A DNA stretch of 64,000 nt from Lentzea pudingi. Lineage in GTDB: Bacteria > Actinomycetota > Actinomycetes > Mycobacteriales > Pseudonocardiaceae. Below, piece by piece: positions 1 to 8,903 of the stretch. The stretch lies in assembly GCF_014646255.1 (NCBI RefSeq), contig NZ_BMNC01000002.1, positions 866,140 through 930,139 on the forward strand, written 5' to 3'. Each line of letters starts with the position of its first letter. Position 1 is the stretch's first letter. The notes beneath the pieces were generated by a model. That model made no database searches. It worked only from the letters and a program-made list of their open reading frames with translations, and had not been told where the DNA came from. The position numbers were made by a program, and so were the translations under genes.

Positions 1-393
1 CTCGGCGTCCTCGCGGATCTGGCCGAGACCGGTGTCCTGGCCGACCGGCGACGCGCCCGCGCGGCACAGCTTGATGCCGTTGTACTGCGCCGGGTTGTGG
101 CTCGCGGTGAACATGGCACCCGGCAGGTCGAGCTTGCCGGACGCGAAGTAGAGCATGTCCGTGCTGGCCAGGCCGATGCTGATCACGTTCACGCCCTGCG
201 CCTGGGCTCCCGCGGCGAACGCACGCGACAGCTCGGGCGACGAGTCGCGCATGTCGTGACCGATCACGATGGTCGGTCCACCGACCAGTCGCGCGAAAGC
301 CGCGCCGAAGTCGCGGACCAGGCCGGCGTCCAGCTGTTCGCCGACCACCCCGCGGATGTCGTACGCCTTGACGATGCCGGACAGGTCACGCAC
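1..393 (-). CDS. manB: Phosphomannomutase/phosphoglucomutase, N-terminal part (runs off the window)
   Basis: This is the first 131 codons of an alpha-D-phosphohexomutase that interconverts mannose-6-phosphate and mannose-1-phosphate in the cytoplasm, the step before GDP-mannose synthesis. The N-terminus reads VRDLSGIVKAYDIRGVVGEQ and the phosphoserine loop TASHNP lies at about residue 103. The GTG at 393 was chosen because a GGGAG sequence sits 8 nt upstream; an in-frame GTG at 402 is possible. The partner guanylyltransferase manC lies at 9778-10845, and the order manB-DUF3499-metallopeptidase matches Rv3257c-Rv3259. The C-terminus is beyond base 1. Identity is secure; mannose versus glucose preference is inferred from context. 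Confidence 0.93.
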   Translation of the reverse strand, partial: MRDLSGIVKAYDIRGVVGEQLDAGLVRDFGAAFARLVGGPTIVIGHDMRDSSPELSRAFAAGAQAQGVNVISIGLASTDMLYFASGKLDLPGAMFTASHNPAQYNGIKLCRAGASPVGQDTGLGQIREDAE

Positions 394-475
394 GCCGCAC
401 ACTCCCGAAACTCGCTCTTGACGGCCACTGTCCGGGCAGCCTACCGGCGAGAAGATTAGCGGTGCGTGTGGTCGT

Positions 476-835
476 TCAGTCCTCGTGCGGATCAGGCAAT
501 ACCCGCAGGTGGCCACGCCTGTGAGAGCCCGCAGGCACGTCGGGCAGCTTCGGGCTCACATCAGCCCGCCCAGCTTCCCTCACGGCCTCGGCCAACGCCG
601 TCAGGTCGTCCACCGTCGGCTCGGGCGCCGCGAACTCACCCTGATGCCTCACGACCTCCCAGCCACGAGGCGCCGTGAGCCGCAACGCGTGCTCCTCACA
701 CAGGTCGTAACTGTGTGGTTCGGAGTACGTGGCAAGCGGCCCGACGACCGCGGTGGAGTCCGCATAGGCGTAGGTGAGCGTGGCGACAGCCGGGTTAGCA
801 CACCCGGTTCGCGAGCACCGTCTCACGCTCCGCAC
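476..835 (-). CDS. DUF3499 family protein
   Basis: A small cytoplasmic protein of 119 residues, the equivalent of mycobacterial Rv3258c, always found beside manB and whiB2; its function is not known. Visible features are Cys pairs near the N-terminus (RRCSRTGCANPAVATLTYAY) and the conserved SEPHSYDLCEEHALRLTAPRG segment, whose Cys/His spacing could bind a metal. The longer reading frame reaches 907, but family members start close to RRCSRTGC. I chose GTG 835, which has a TATCGT -10-like hexamer 8 nt upstream and so looks leaderless. It is followed by manB on the same strand. Confidence 0.85.
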   Translation of the reverse strand: MRSVRRCSRTGCANPAVATLTYAYADSTAVVGPLATYSEPHSYDLCEEHALRLTAPRGWEVVRHQGEFAAPEPTVDDLTALAEAVREAGRADVSPKLPDVPAGSHRRGHLRVLPDPHED

Positions 836-843
836 GATCGGGG

Positions 844-849
844 ACGATA
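844..849 (-). promoter_or_regulatory. -10 element of a probable leaderless DUF3499-manB transcript
   Basis: Reading the minus strand, TATCGT lies 8 nt before the GTG at 835, too close for a leader with a ribosome binding site. This fits the TANNNT -10 pattern of actinobacterial leaderless genes. No clear -35 was identified. Confidence 0.45.
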
Positions 850-928
850 GCGCGTCCACGGGAGGCTGTGTGTGAGGCACGCTGTGTTTAGTCGTCCGGG
901 GGAACAACTAGGCTGCTGGGTTGTGGTG

Positions 929-1372
929 ATGGCACGGGGTACACAGCGGCAGGATTCGCCGCGCCGACGCAACCGCGACCGGCACGGGCGAGGCCTGCGC
1001 GGTCCGCTCTACCCGGCCACCCTCCCCGCGGCCCGTTCCCGCGCCGAACGCTTCGACGCGCTGGTCATCGAGGCGCTGGAACCCATCGAGACCCGCTGGC
1101 GCACCGAGCTCACCCAGCTCGACGTGGCGGTCGACGACGTGCCGGAGGTCCAGGTCGAGGGCGAGGACGGCGTGGTGGAGGACGGCAACGTCCCCCTGGC
1201 CCGCCTGCTGCCCGCCGGCTCGGACAACCGTGCCCGGATCGTGCTCTACCGCCGCCCGCTCGAGGCGCGCGCGAAGGACGGCGCCGACCTGTCCGACCTG
1301 GTGCACGACGTCCTGGTCGAACAGATCGCGAACTACCTGGGGCTCGACCCGGACGTCGTCGACGAGGGCTGA
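929..1372 (+). CDS. Metallopeptidase-family protein (zincin-like, degenerate motif)
   Basis: A protein of 147 residues corresponding to Rv3259 of mycobacteria, with the C-terminal segment LSDLVHDVLVEQIANYLGLD. The related zincin family (DUF1025-like) carries HExxHxxG here; this copy has HDVLVEQ instead, so the second zinc His and the catalytic Glu are not in their usual places and protease activity is doubtful. ATG 929 was chosen as the start; an in-frame GTG at 923 sits 8 nt after a TAGGCT hexamer (909-914) and could be a leaderless start. It is divergent from the DUF3499 gene. Function unknown; the family call rests on position and the C-terminal pattern. Confidence 0.75.
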   Translation: MARGTQRQDSPRRRNRDRHGRGLRGPLYPATLPAARSRAERFDALVIEALEPIETRWRTELTQLDVAVDDVPEVQVEGEDGVVEDGNVPLARLLPAGSDNRARIVLYRRPLEARAKDGADLSDLVHDVLVEQIANYLGLDPDVVDEG

Positions 1373-1380
1373 GACCCCTC

Positions 1381-4300
1381 TCACACCCCGCGCCTGCGGG
1401 TGGGGATGGCGGTCAGCAGCGTGAACAGCGCCGCGGCCGCCTGCCCGAGCAGCAGGAAGTCCCGCAGCGTCGTGGACATCGACACCCGGACCTCCGCCCC
1501 TCCCGACGGCAGCGGCACCCCGACCAGGTGCCCCCAGGCCCGCACGACGGGCACCTGGGCGCCGTCCACGGTGACCTGCCAGCCGGGCTCGTCCTCGGCG
1601 GCCAGCACGAGCACCCGTCCCTCACCGCCGGGCGAGACCTTCACGGCCACGTCGGGCAGCGACACGTTCACCGGCGCCACCCCCTCGGCCGCGAGTTCCG
1701 ACGGCGGTTCTCCACCCGTTCGGGCACGCCTGGCCAGATCGGGCGCCAGCAACACCCCGGTGTCGGCGGCCAGCCGCACCCGCAGCACGGGCCGTCCGTC
1801 CGTCGCCCGCGGTGCCTCGGACACCAGCTCCCCGGCGGCCGCCCGGATCTTCGCCGAAGCCTCGTCGGAGGGCAGCACCAGGAACGTGACCCCGGACGAG
1901 GCCGCCTGTCCCAGCGCCACCTTCACGGCCGGGGCGGCCCCGTCCAGCAGCGTCGAGTTCCACCGCCGCAACCGGGCGGGCGACGAGACGGTGGGCACCA
2001 GGTCGTCGTCGCCGAACGCGGGCATCCGGCCGGCGACCTGCCGGGCGGTCGGCCCGAGGATCAGCACCGAACGCCCGCTGCGCTCCAGCTCGGCGGTCAG
2101 CGACGTGGTCAACGCCACCCCGCCGTCGGCCTTCAGCGGCCCGGACCGCAGGTCCAGGAGCCCGGCGACGCCCACGCTGACCAGCGTCACCACGCCGACG
2201 ACGTAGACGGCCCTGCGCACCCGAGCCTGTGCGGCGATGCCCGGCGGCACCCCGCGCTGACACCCGGCGAGCACCACGCAGATGAGACCCCAGCCCAGGA
2301 TCACCAGCGGCGTCCCCGGCCAGGCCCCCACCGCGGCCACCGCCGCGAGGGCCCCGATGGCCAGCACGACCACCGTCAGGCCGGGCAGCATCGACGCGTT
2401 CGGGCGCAGGACGGCGGCGGCGAACGCGGCGGCCACGAAGACCGAGCACACGATCAGGTTCGGCGGTGGCGACTCGAACGCGGCACCAAGGCCGTTGAGA
2501 ACCATCTCCGGGTGTTGCAGCAGGACGGCGGGCCACGGCAGAAGCAGGCCCATCGGCAGAAGCACGATCACGAACAGAGCCGCGATCCGGCGCGCACCGC
2601 CGGTCACCGCGATGAATCCGCCCAACGCGCCGACGATCGCCACGGCGTGCGTCAGTGGCGAGAAGGCTCCGAGGACCGCGACACCTATGGCGGTGCCGGA
2701 GGCCATGGGCAGCCAGGCGTGCGTGGAGGACGCGCGCAGGACCGCGTACACGCCGGCGAACACCACGGGCGTGACGATGTGCACGACGACGACGTCCAAC
2801 CGGCCCTCGGCGACGGCGGTCGTGGCAACTGGCAGCAGGCCGTAGAAGGCCGCCGCCACCGCGCGCACGGAACGCCGTACGCGCAAGCCGCGTGACGCGA
2901 TGTAGGCCGACAACGCGGCGAGAGGGATGTCACCGAGCAACAGCAGGGCGACGGCGAACGACGGTCCGCCGGGGATCAGTCCCAGAACGGCCAGGGCGGC
3001 GGGCGCCGGAGCCGCGGTGCCACCGAAGACCGGGTGCCACGAGGACAGGTAGGTCGACCAGACCTCCCCGGCCGAGCCGACCGGGAGCAGCCGGCCGCCC
3101 GCGAGGTCGAGTCCGAGCCTCGACCAGTTCGCGATCACCGCGACGACCGAGAGCCCCAGCAGCAACAGGACCGGTGGCGAGAGCAGGAGCGAGCGCAGCA
3201 CCCGCGACTGGTCGACCTCGACGAACACCACGCCGGGCGCCGCTCGCGGACCCGGTGACGGACGAGGGCGCGGGGACGGGCGCAGGGCACCGGGCAGTGC
3301 GGCGTCGACGGACACGACGACGGGCGGGCGGCGCAGACCGGCGACGCGCGGACGTCCGCGTGAGGCACCGGCCGGCAGCGCGGCGGGGCCGACGAGCCGG
3401 GAGTCCATTTCGGACGGTTCGAGCCACGTCGAACCGGAATCGGTTGCGGGCAAACGACCCAGCGCGGCGTCGGCCTCGACCCGGCGGCGGATCAGGAAGG
3501 CCGTCCCGGCGCGGACCGCGTTGCGCAGCCGGGTGAGTCTGCTGGTGAAGAGCCCGCGCACCACGGCGGACCCGCGACGGGCACGACGTCCTTCGAGCAG
3601 CCGGCCGCGCGTCAGGAGGTAGCGGGCCGCACCGACCTCGGCGTGTGCGTCCGCGAAACGCCGTAGCAGCAGGAAGCCGAGGGCCCTCAGCAGCGACAGG
3701 AACAGCAGCCGCGGAAGTCCTGCGAGAAACGACAAAGTTGAACAATTGACCAAGAAAGTGCGCATGCCGTGCGCGCGGTCGACGCCACGAAATGACGGAC
3801 CGGGCCGTGCCATCGCCGCGTCCAAACGGCGTGCGCCTTTAGTTGCGGCGCGGGCATGTCGCATGCGTGCGACGGGTACGCACAGGACCAAATGACCCGA
3901 GCGATTAGCGCGCCAGCCGAAGTCGACGTCGTCGCGCAGCAGTGGCATCGCTTCGTCGTAACCGCCGAGTGAGTGCCAAACCTCACGTTTGATCAACGAA
4001 CCCGCGGACGAGACGGCGAGAACCTCGGTGCTCTGCTGAAACGATGCGGAATGTTCGGCGGACGACAGACCAGTCTGTCGATGTCCTGAAGAATCCGTCG
4101 AGAGACCTGCCTCGACGACCAGACGAGAATCCACCCAATCGAGGCACAGAGGACCGAGCACGGCGGCCGACGGGGACACTTCGGCCGCGGTCAGCAAAGA
4201 CGCGAGGCAGTCCGGTTCGGGCGCGCTGTCGTCGTGCAGCAGCCACAGCCACCTGCCCGGGTCACCCCACCGTTCGACGGCGTGCTCGACGGCGATGCGC

Positions 4301-4542
4301 ACGGCGGTGCCGAAGCCCGTGCCGCGCGGCGCTGTCAGCACACCGTCCAGCAGGTCTTCAGCCTCGGCCAGGACTTTTGCCGTCCCGTCCGTGGAGCCGG
4401 TGTCGACCGCGATCACGTGCCGGGGACGAATTCGCTGACGCCGCAAGGCAGACAGCGCCGTGCTGAGCCACTGGTCGCCGTCGTGGCAGACCAGGACGCA
4501 CAGCACCGGCGCTGTCCTGAGCCTCGGGTGAGGACTTGTCAC
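1381..4542 (-). CDS. Large GT2 glycosyltransferase with multi-pass membrane domain
   Basis: A 1053-residue protein. Residues 10-270 form a GT-A family 2 glycosyltransferase: VLVCHDGDQWLSTALSALRR, the nucleotide-binding DTGSTDGT, LLHDDSAPEPD as the metal-binding acidic motif, and LLRDDVDFGWRA. A basic linker follows, then about ten hydrophobic helices between residues 460 and 780, and a C-terminal extracytoplasmic region of mixed sheet-like sequence ending in one more helix. Such proteins are thought to move and modify cell-wall glycans across the membrane; donor and acceptor are unknown. It lies between the metallopeptidase and whiB2, where mycobacteria have nothing. The segment coding residues 135-275 (about 3720-4140) is lower in GC than the rest. 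Start GTG 4542. Confidence 0.85.
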   Translation of the reverse strand: MTSPHPRLRTAPVLCVLVCHDGDQWLSTALSALRRQRIRPRHVIAVDTGSTDGTAKVLAEAEDLLDGVLTAPRGTGFGTAVRIAVEHAVERWGDPGRWLWLLHDDSAPEPDCLASLLTAAEVSPSAAVLGPLCLDWVDSRLVVEAGLSTDSSGHRQTGLSSAEHSASFQQSTEVLAVSSAGSLIKREVWHSLGGYDEAMPLLRDDVDFGWRANRSGHLVLCVPVARMRHARAATKGARRLDAAMARPGPSFRGVDRAHGMRTFLVNCSTLSFLAGLPRLLFLSLLRALGFLLLRRFADAHAEVGAARYLLTRGRLLEGRRARRGSAVVRGLFTSRLTRLRNAVRAGTAFLIRRRVEADAALGRLPATDSGSTWLEPSEMDSRLVGPAALPAGASRGRPRVAGLRRPPVVVSVDAALPGALRPSPRPRPSPGPRAAPGVVFVEVDQSRVLRSLLLSPPVLLLLGLSVVAVIANWSRLGLDLAGGRLLPVGSAGEVWSTYLSSWHPVFGGTAAPAPAALAVLGLIPGGPSFAVALLLLGDIPLAALSAYIASRGLRVRRSVRAVAAAFYGLLPVATTAVAEGRLDVVVVHIVTPVVFAGVYAVLRASSTHAWLPMASGTAIGVAVLGAFSPLTHAVAIVGALGGFIAVTGGARRIAALFVIVLLPMGLLLPWPAVLLQHPEMVLNGLGAAFESPPPNLIVCSVFVAAAFAAAVLRPNASMLPGLTVVVLAIGALAAVAAVGAWPGTPLVILGWGLICVVLAGCQRGVPPGIAAQARVRRAVYVVGVVTLVSVGVAGLLDLRSGPLKADGGVALTTSLTAELERSGRSVLILGPTARQVAGRMPAFGDDDLVPTVSSPARLRRWNSTLLDGAAPAVKVALGQAASSGVTFLVLPSDEASAKIRAAAGELVSEAPRATDGRPVLRVRLAADTGVLLAPDLARRARTGGEPPSELAAEGVAPVNVSLPDVAVKVSPGGEGRVLVLAAEDEPGWQVTVDGAQVPVVRAWGHLVGVPLPSGGAEVRVSMSTTLRDFLLLGQAAAALFTLLTAIPTRRRGV

Positions 4543-4581
4543 GCCCTCAAGTTAAGGCAGAAAGATCACGCTTCTGTCTGA

Positions 4582-4887
4582 CTAGACGGCTCGCTTCTTC
4601 AGTTTGCGGCGCTCTCGTTCGCTGAGACCGCCCCAGATGCCGAAGCGTTCGTCGTGCTGGAGTGCGTACTCCAGGCACTCCGACCGCACCTCGCAGCCCA
4701 GGCAGATGCGCTTGGCCTCCCGCGTCGACCCTCCCTTTTCGGGGAAGAACGCCTCGGGATCCGTCTGGGCGCAGAGCGCGCGCTCCTGCCAGTCCTGCTC
4801 GTCGGCAGGGTCGAACAGGTACGATAGCTCGCCCTGTACGACCGGCTGCGTGACGTGATCTTCTTCGAGCTCTTCGAATTCCTGCAT
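4582..4887 (-). CDS. whiB2: WhiB-family iron-sulfur transcription factor (WhiB2/WhmD-like)
   Basis: A 101-residue redox-sensitive regulator controlling septation and cell division in actinobacteria. Four Cys ligands for a [4Fe-4S] cluster are visible (ALC, CLGC, SEC), followed by the GIWGGLSERERR turn and a basic C-terminus LKKRAV that contacts DNA and sigma factor. ATG 4887 was chosen because a GAGGAGG sequence lies just upstream; an open frame extends to 4998 without family support. Its place between the fbiA-fbiB genes and manB matches Rv3260c, which supports assignment to the WhiB2 subgroup. Confidence 0.93.
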   Translation of the reverse strand: MQEFEELEEDHVTQPVVQGELSYLFDPADEQDWQERALCAQTDPEAFFPEKGGSTREAKRICLGCEVRSECLEYALQHDERFGIWGGLSERERRKLKKRAV

Positions 4888-5132
4888 TTCGTCCGCCTCC
4901 TCGCCTTCCGCTCTCCCCGGTTGGCGGACGCCATACGCCGTTCCCACAACGACGAATGACACCGATGTGATTACACCTGCGTCACAGCGAGCGGTCAAGC
5001 GGAGTCCACACGTCGGGGGATATTCGCGCGGATGGCCGCAAAAACCTTGACTGACTGCACAGACGGTGATTCAGGTGCCACAACCCGTCCCCGAACGGCC
5101 CACCACGCCGGCCGACACGCCACACTGGAGGG

Positions 5133-5888
5133 GTGAAGCGATCAGCAGTGCGCCCCAGTCCACTGTTCCTCGGCCTGCTCGCGGCAACCGTCGCCGGAGC
5201 TGCTCTCACCCTGCTCGAAGGTGACCTCGCCATCAAGTCGGGCACCATCCTGTTCGTCCTCGCCGGGTGGGCCGTGACGCTGTGCCTGCACGAGTTCGGG
5301 CATGCCGCCGTCGCGTACAAGGGCGGCGATTTCTCCGTACGTGACAAGGGTTATCTGACCCTCGACATCCGTCGTTACACCGACCCGGTGCTCAGCATCG
5401 TGCTGCCGCTCGTGCTGCTGGTCATGGGCGGAATCCCACTTCCGGGTGGTGCTGTGTGGATCAACCACCACGCCCTGCGGTCCAAGAAGATCGAGTCGTT
5501 GGTCTCACTCGCGGGCCCGATCTCGAACCTCGTGATCGGCGTGCTGCTCGCCCTCGTCGTCGCGGTCTTCTCGCCGCCCGCCGCGCTCGCCGCCGCGATT
5601 TCGTACCTTGCTTTGTTGCAGGTGTTCGCGTTCGTGCTCAACATCCTGCCGATTCCCGGTCTGGACGGCTGGGGTGCCCTGGAACCGTTCCTGCCCTACG
5701 AGGCGCAGAAGTTCGGCGCGAAGGCCCGGCCGTGGGCGCCGCTGGTCCTGTTCGCCGTCCTGATCGGCTTCTCCGCCGTCAGCCAGCTGTTCTTCGAGGC
5801 GTCGACCTGGGTGTTCGAGCTCATCGGCGGCGACCCGTTCTCGGCGTTCGACGGCTCGCGGACGTTCTCGTTCTGGCGCTACCTGTAA
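5133..5888 (+). CDS. Site-2 protease family (M50) membrane metalloprotease
   Basis: A 251-residue intramembrane protein with about six hydrophobic helices. The zinc motif HEFGH lies in LCLHEFGHAAVAYKGGDF (about residue 54), and the third metal ligand is in NILPIPGLDGWG (about residue 175), both typical of M50 site-2 proteases and their rhomboid-like relatives. Substrates are not known; candidates are membrane-anchored anti-sigma factors. The GTG at 5133 follows GGAGGG closely. It is divergent from whiB2 and precedes fbiA by about 30 nt. Confidence 0.85.
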   Translation: MKRSAVRPSPLFLGLLAATVAGAALTLLEGDLAIKSGTILFVLAGWAVTLCLHEFGHAAVAYKGGDFSVRDKGYLTLDIRRYTDPVLSIVLPLVLLVMGGIPLPGGAVWINHHALRSKKIESLVSLAGPISNLVIGVLLALVVAVFSPPAALAAAISYLALLQVFAFVLNILPIPGLDGWGALEPFLPYEAQKFGAKARPWAPLVLFAVLIGFSAVSQLFFEASTWVFELIGGDPFSAFDGSRTFSFWRYL

Positions 5889-5921
5889 GCGCGAACCGGC
5901 GCTGTGGAAGCATGGGCGGGC

Positions 5922-6875
5922 GTGAAGGTCGTAGCACTCGTCGGCGGGGTCGGCGGCGCGAGGTTCCTGCAAGGACTCAGAGCTCTCGGAGCGGACGTCA
6001 CCGCGGTGGTGAACACCGGCGATGACATGTGGATGCACGGGCTGCGCATCACGCCCGACCTCGACACCTGCATGTACACGCTGGGCGGTGGCATCGACGT
6101 CGAACGCGGCTGGGGTCGCGAGGACGAGTCGTGGACCGTCAAGGAGGAGCTCGCGGCGTACGGGGCCGAACCGACGTGGTTCGGCCTGGGCGACCGGGAC
6201 ATCGCGACGCACCTCGTTCGCACCCGCATGCTGCGCGCCGGCTACCCGCTGTCCGCCGTGACGGAGGCGCTGTGCGACCGGTGGAAGCCGGGCGTGAAGC
6301 TGCTGCCGATGTCCGACGACCGGGTGGAGACCCACGTCGTCGTGGAGCTCGACGGTGAGACGAAGGCCATCCACTTCCAGGAGTGGTGGGTGAAGCACCG
6401 GGCCGGCGTGCCCGCGCAGTCGTTCGCGTTCGTCGGCGCCGAGACCGCCACCGCCGGGCCCGGCGTGCTGGACGCGATCGGCGAGGCGGACGCGGTGATC
6501 TTGGCCCCGTCCAACCCCGTGGTGAGCGTCGGCACGATCCTCAACGTGCCCGGCGTGCGCGACGCGCTGCGCAAGACCGAAGCGGGCGTCGTGGGCCTCT
6601 CCCCGATCATCGGCGGGAAACCGTTGCGGGGCATGGCCGACGCCTGTCTGGACGCGATCGGCGTGGAAACGTCGGCCGAGGCGGTCGGGCGGCTCTACGG
6701 CTCCCGCAAGTGCTCCGAGGACGGCATCCTCGACGCGTGGCTGGTGCACACCGGTGACCGCGCTGACGTGCCGGGTGTCGCAGTGCGCGCCGTTCCGCTG
6801 CTGATGTCCGATGTGGACACGACCGCGCAGATGGCCCGGGACGCGCTGGAACTGGCCGGGGTCGAAGTTGACTGA
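5922..6875 (+). CDS. fbiA: 2-phospho-L-lactate/enolpyruvyl transferase of F420 synthesis
   Basis: CofD-family enzyme of 317 residues. It transfers the phosphoenolpyruvate- or phospholactate-derived group from its GDP-activated form to Fo, making (dehydro-)F420-0. The N-terminus [17 protein letters not shown] is the family signature, with [13 protein letters not shown] and [15 protein letters not shown] further on; length agrees with mycobacterial FbiA. GTG 5922 places the start directly before the first beta strand. Translation is coupled to fbiB, which overlaps its end. The pair matches Rv3261-Rv3262. Confidence 0.95.
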   Translation: MKVVALVGGVGGARFLQGLRALGADVTAVVNTGDDMWMHGLRITPDLDTCMYTLGGGIDVERGWGREDESWTVKEELAAYGAEPTWFGLGDRDIATHLVRTRMLRAGYPLSAVTEALCDRWKPGVKLLPMSDDRVETHVVVELDGETKAIHFQEWWVKHRAGVPAQSFAFVGAETATAGPGVLDAIGEADAVILAPSNPVVSVGTILNVPGVRDALRKTEAGVVGLSPIIGGKPLRGMADACLDAIGVETSAEAVGRLYGSRKCSEDGILDAWLVHTGDRADVPGVAVRAVPLLMSDVDTTAQMARDALELAGVEVD

Positions 6876-8190
6876 TCACGCCGCGGCGGCGCTGGAACTG
6901 CTGCCGGTCGCCGGCCTGCCGGAATTTCGCCCCGGCGACGACCTGGCGGGCGCGATCGCCTCTGCCGCCCCCTGGCTGCGCGACGGCGACGTGCTGGTCG
7001 TCACGTCCAAGATCCTGTCCAAAGTAGAGGGACGGCTCGTGCGCGTGCCGGCCGATCCCCTCGAGCGGGACCGCATCCGCCGCGAGCACGTCGACGCGGA
7101 GTCCGTGCGGGTGCTGGCCCGCAAGATGCGCACGCTGATCACCGAGAACAAGCTCGGCATCGTGCAGGCCGCGTCCGGCGTCGACGCCTCGAACGTGGCG
7201 GGCGACGAGATCGCGCTGCTCCCGGTCGACCCGGACGGCTCCGCGGCCTCCCTGCGCTCCGCGCTGAAGGCCTCGCTCGGTGTCGAGGTCGCCGTGGTGG
7301 TCACCGACACGATGGGCCGCGCGTGGCGGATGGGCCAGACCGACGCCGCGATCGGCGCGTCCGGCATCCGCGTGCTGCACGACTACGCGGGCGCGGTGGA
7401 CGAGCACGGCAACGAGCTCGCGGTGACGATGGTTGCGATCGCCGACGAGATCGCCGCGGCCGCCGACCTGGTGAAGGGCAAGCTCGGCGCGGTGCCGGTG
7501 GCGGTGCTGCGCGGGTTCGACGTGGTGGACGACGGTTCCACGGCGCGCGACCTGAACCGGCCGGTCGAGGAGGACCTCTTCAGCCTCGGCACGGAGGAGG
7601 CGCTGGCCCTGGGCCGCGCTCAGGCCGTGCTGATGCGCAGGTCCGTGCGGTTCTACTCGGACGAGCCGGTTGATCTCGCGGTGGTGCGACGGGCCGTCGG
7701 TGCGGCGTTGACCGCGCCCGCGCCGCACCACACGAAGCCGCTGCGGTTCGTGCTGGTGCGGGAGAAGCGTTCTGCGCTTTTGCAGGCCATGCGCGCGCAG
7801 TGGGAGACCGATCTGCGCGCGGACGGGTTCACTCCTGACCAGATCGCACGCCGGGTGCGCCGTGGTGACCTGCTGGTGGAGGCACCGGAGATCATCGTGC
7901 CGTTCCTCGTGCGCGACGGCGCGCACTCCTACCCCGACGCACGCCGCGCGGACGCCGAGAAGACGATGTTCACGGTCGCCGGCGGCGCCGCCGTGCAGGC
8001 CCTGCTGGTGGCGCTGGCCGCCGAGGGGCTCGGCTCGTGCTGGGTGTCGTCGACGATCTTCTGCGCCGACCTCGTGCGCTCCGTGCTGGGCGTGCCGGAC
8101 GACTGGGAACCGCTGGGCGCCGTCGCGGTCGGGCACCCGGCCGAACCGCTGACGCCGCGCGAGCCGCTGGAAGGGCTGATCGAACTGTGA
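6869..8190 (+). CDS. fbiB: F420-0:gamma-glutamyl ligase with C-terminal flavin domain
   Basis: A bifunctional 440-residue enzyme that adds gamma-linked glutamates to F420-0. The CofE-like ligase domain is residues 1-245 ([37 protein letters not shown]). The C-terminal nitroreductase-like FMN domain, about 250-440, reduces dehydro-F420-0 in the mycobacterial enzyme and is recognised by [20 protein letters not shown] and [12 protein letters not shown]. The TTG start at 6869 is inferred: it overlaps the fbiA stop by 7 nt and gives the expected N-terminus [14 protein letters not shown]. The next gene starts inside its stop codon. Confidence 0.94.
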
Positions 8191-8714
8191 CGCTGCACGC
8201 CGACGCCGTCTCGACGCTGAGCCGGTTCGCGGGCCAGGACGCCCTGCGCGAGGCCTACCTGGGCTTCCTGGCGGCCCGTGAAGACGCCTGCCAGCGCTCT
8301 TGCGAGCCCGGCCACCTCACGGCCTCCGCACTGGTCTTGGACGCCACGGCGGAGCACGCGTTGCTGACGCTGCACCCGCGCGTGGGCCGCTGGCTGCAAC
8401 TGGGCGGCCACTGCGAGCCCGAGGACGTTTCTCTGGCCGCCGCCGCTCTGCGCGAGGCGACCGAGGAGTCCGGCATGCGCGGGCTGCGGATCGAGCCGAC
8501 GCCGATCCACCTCGACGTGCACCCGATCACGTGCTCGCTCGGCAAGCCGACGCGGCACTTCGACGTGCGGTTCCTGGTGCGCGCCCCCGTCGGTGCGCAG
8601 CCGGTGCGGTCGGCGGAGTCGGTCGACCTGCAGTGGTGGCCGCTGGACTCGTTGCCGGACAACGTGGACGACCTGCACCCGCTGATCGAGAGCGCTCTCG
8701 CACGCCTGCGTTAG
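8187..8714 (+). CDS. NUDIX hydrolase
   Basis: A 175-residue protein with a NUDIX box, [20 protein letters not shown] then EESGM, matching the GX5EX7REUXEEXGU pattern that binds the metal for hydrolysis of nucleoside diphosphate derivatives. The GTG at 8187 overlaps the fbiB stop (GTGA), so it is translated with the F420 operon. Substrate cannot be read from sequence. Its stop overlaps the end of the convergent small gene at 8711. Confidence 0.9.
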   Translation: MTLHADAVSTLSRFAGQDALREAYLGFLAAREDACQRSCEPGHLTASALVLDATAEHALLTLHPRVGRWLQLGGHCEPEDVSLAAAALREATEESGMRGLRIEPTPIHLDVHPITCSLGKPTRHFDVRFLVRAPVGAQPVRSAESVDLQWWPLDSLPDNVDDLHPLIESALARLR

Positions 8715-8899
8715 CGCTTGAGCGCCCGGTACCGCTTCGTCAGCGCGGTGATCCGCGCGGGATCAGCGCCGCCGTTCAGTTCGGCGAGCAGGTCGTCGGG
8801 ACACAGTTCGTAGAGGTCGCCCCACCAGCGCCGCGACTTGGTGTTCCAGATCCGGTAGCCACCGGGAACGCCTTTCGCCACGTACCGCCGCTTCGCCAA
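8711..8899 (-). CDS. Small conserved basic protein of unknown function
   Basis: About 62 residues, rich in Arg, Lys and Trp, with the core YRIWNTKSRRWWGDLYELCP and a C-terminal helix [12 protein letters not shown] do not recognise a family. The TTG at 8899 was chosen because GGAGG lies 10 nt upstream and the start falls just after the stop of the DNA glycosylase gene, suggesting coupling. An open frame runs back to 8989 but would overlap the glycosylase coding sequence. The basic aromatic composition might suit nucleic-acid binding; that is speculation. Confidence 0.6.
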   Translation of the reverse strand: MAKRRYVAKGVPGGYRIWNTKSRRWWGDLYELCPDDLLAELNGGADPARITALTKRYRALKR

Positions 8900-8903
8900 G
8901 AAC

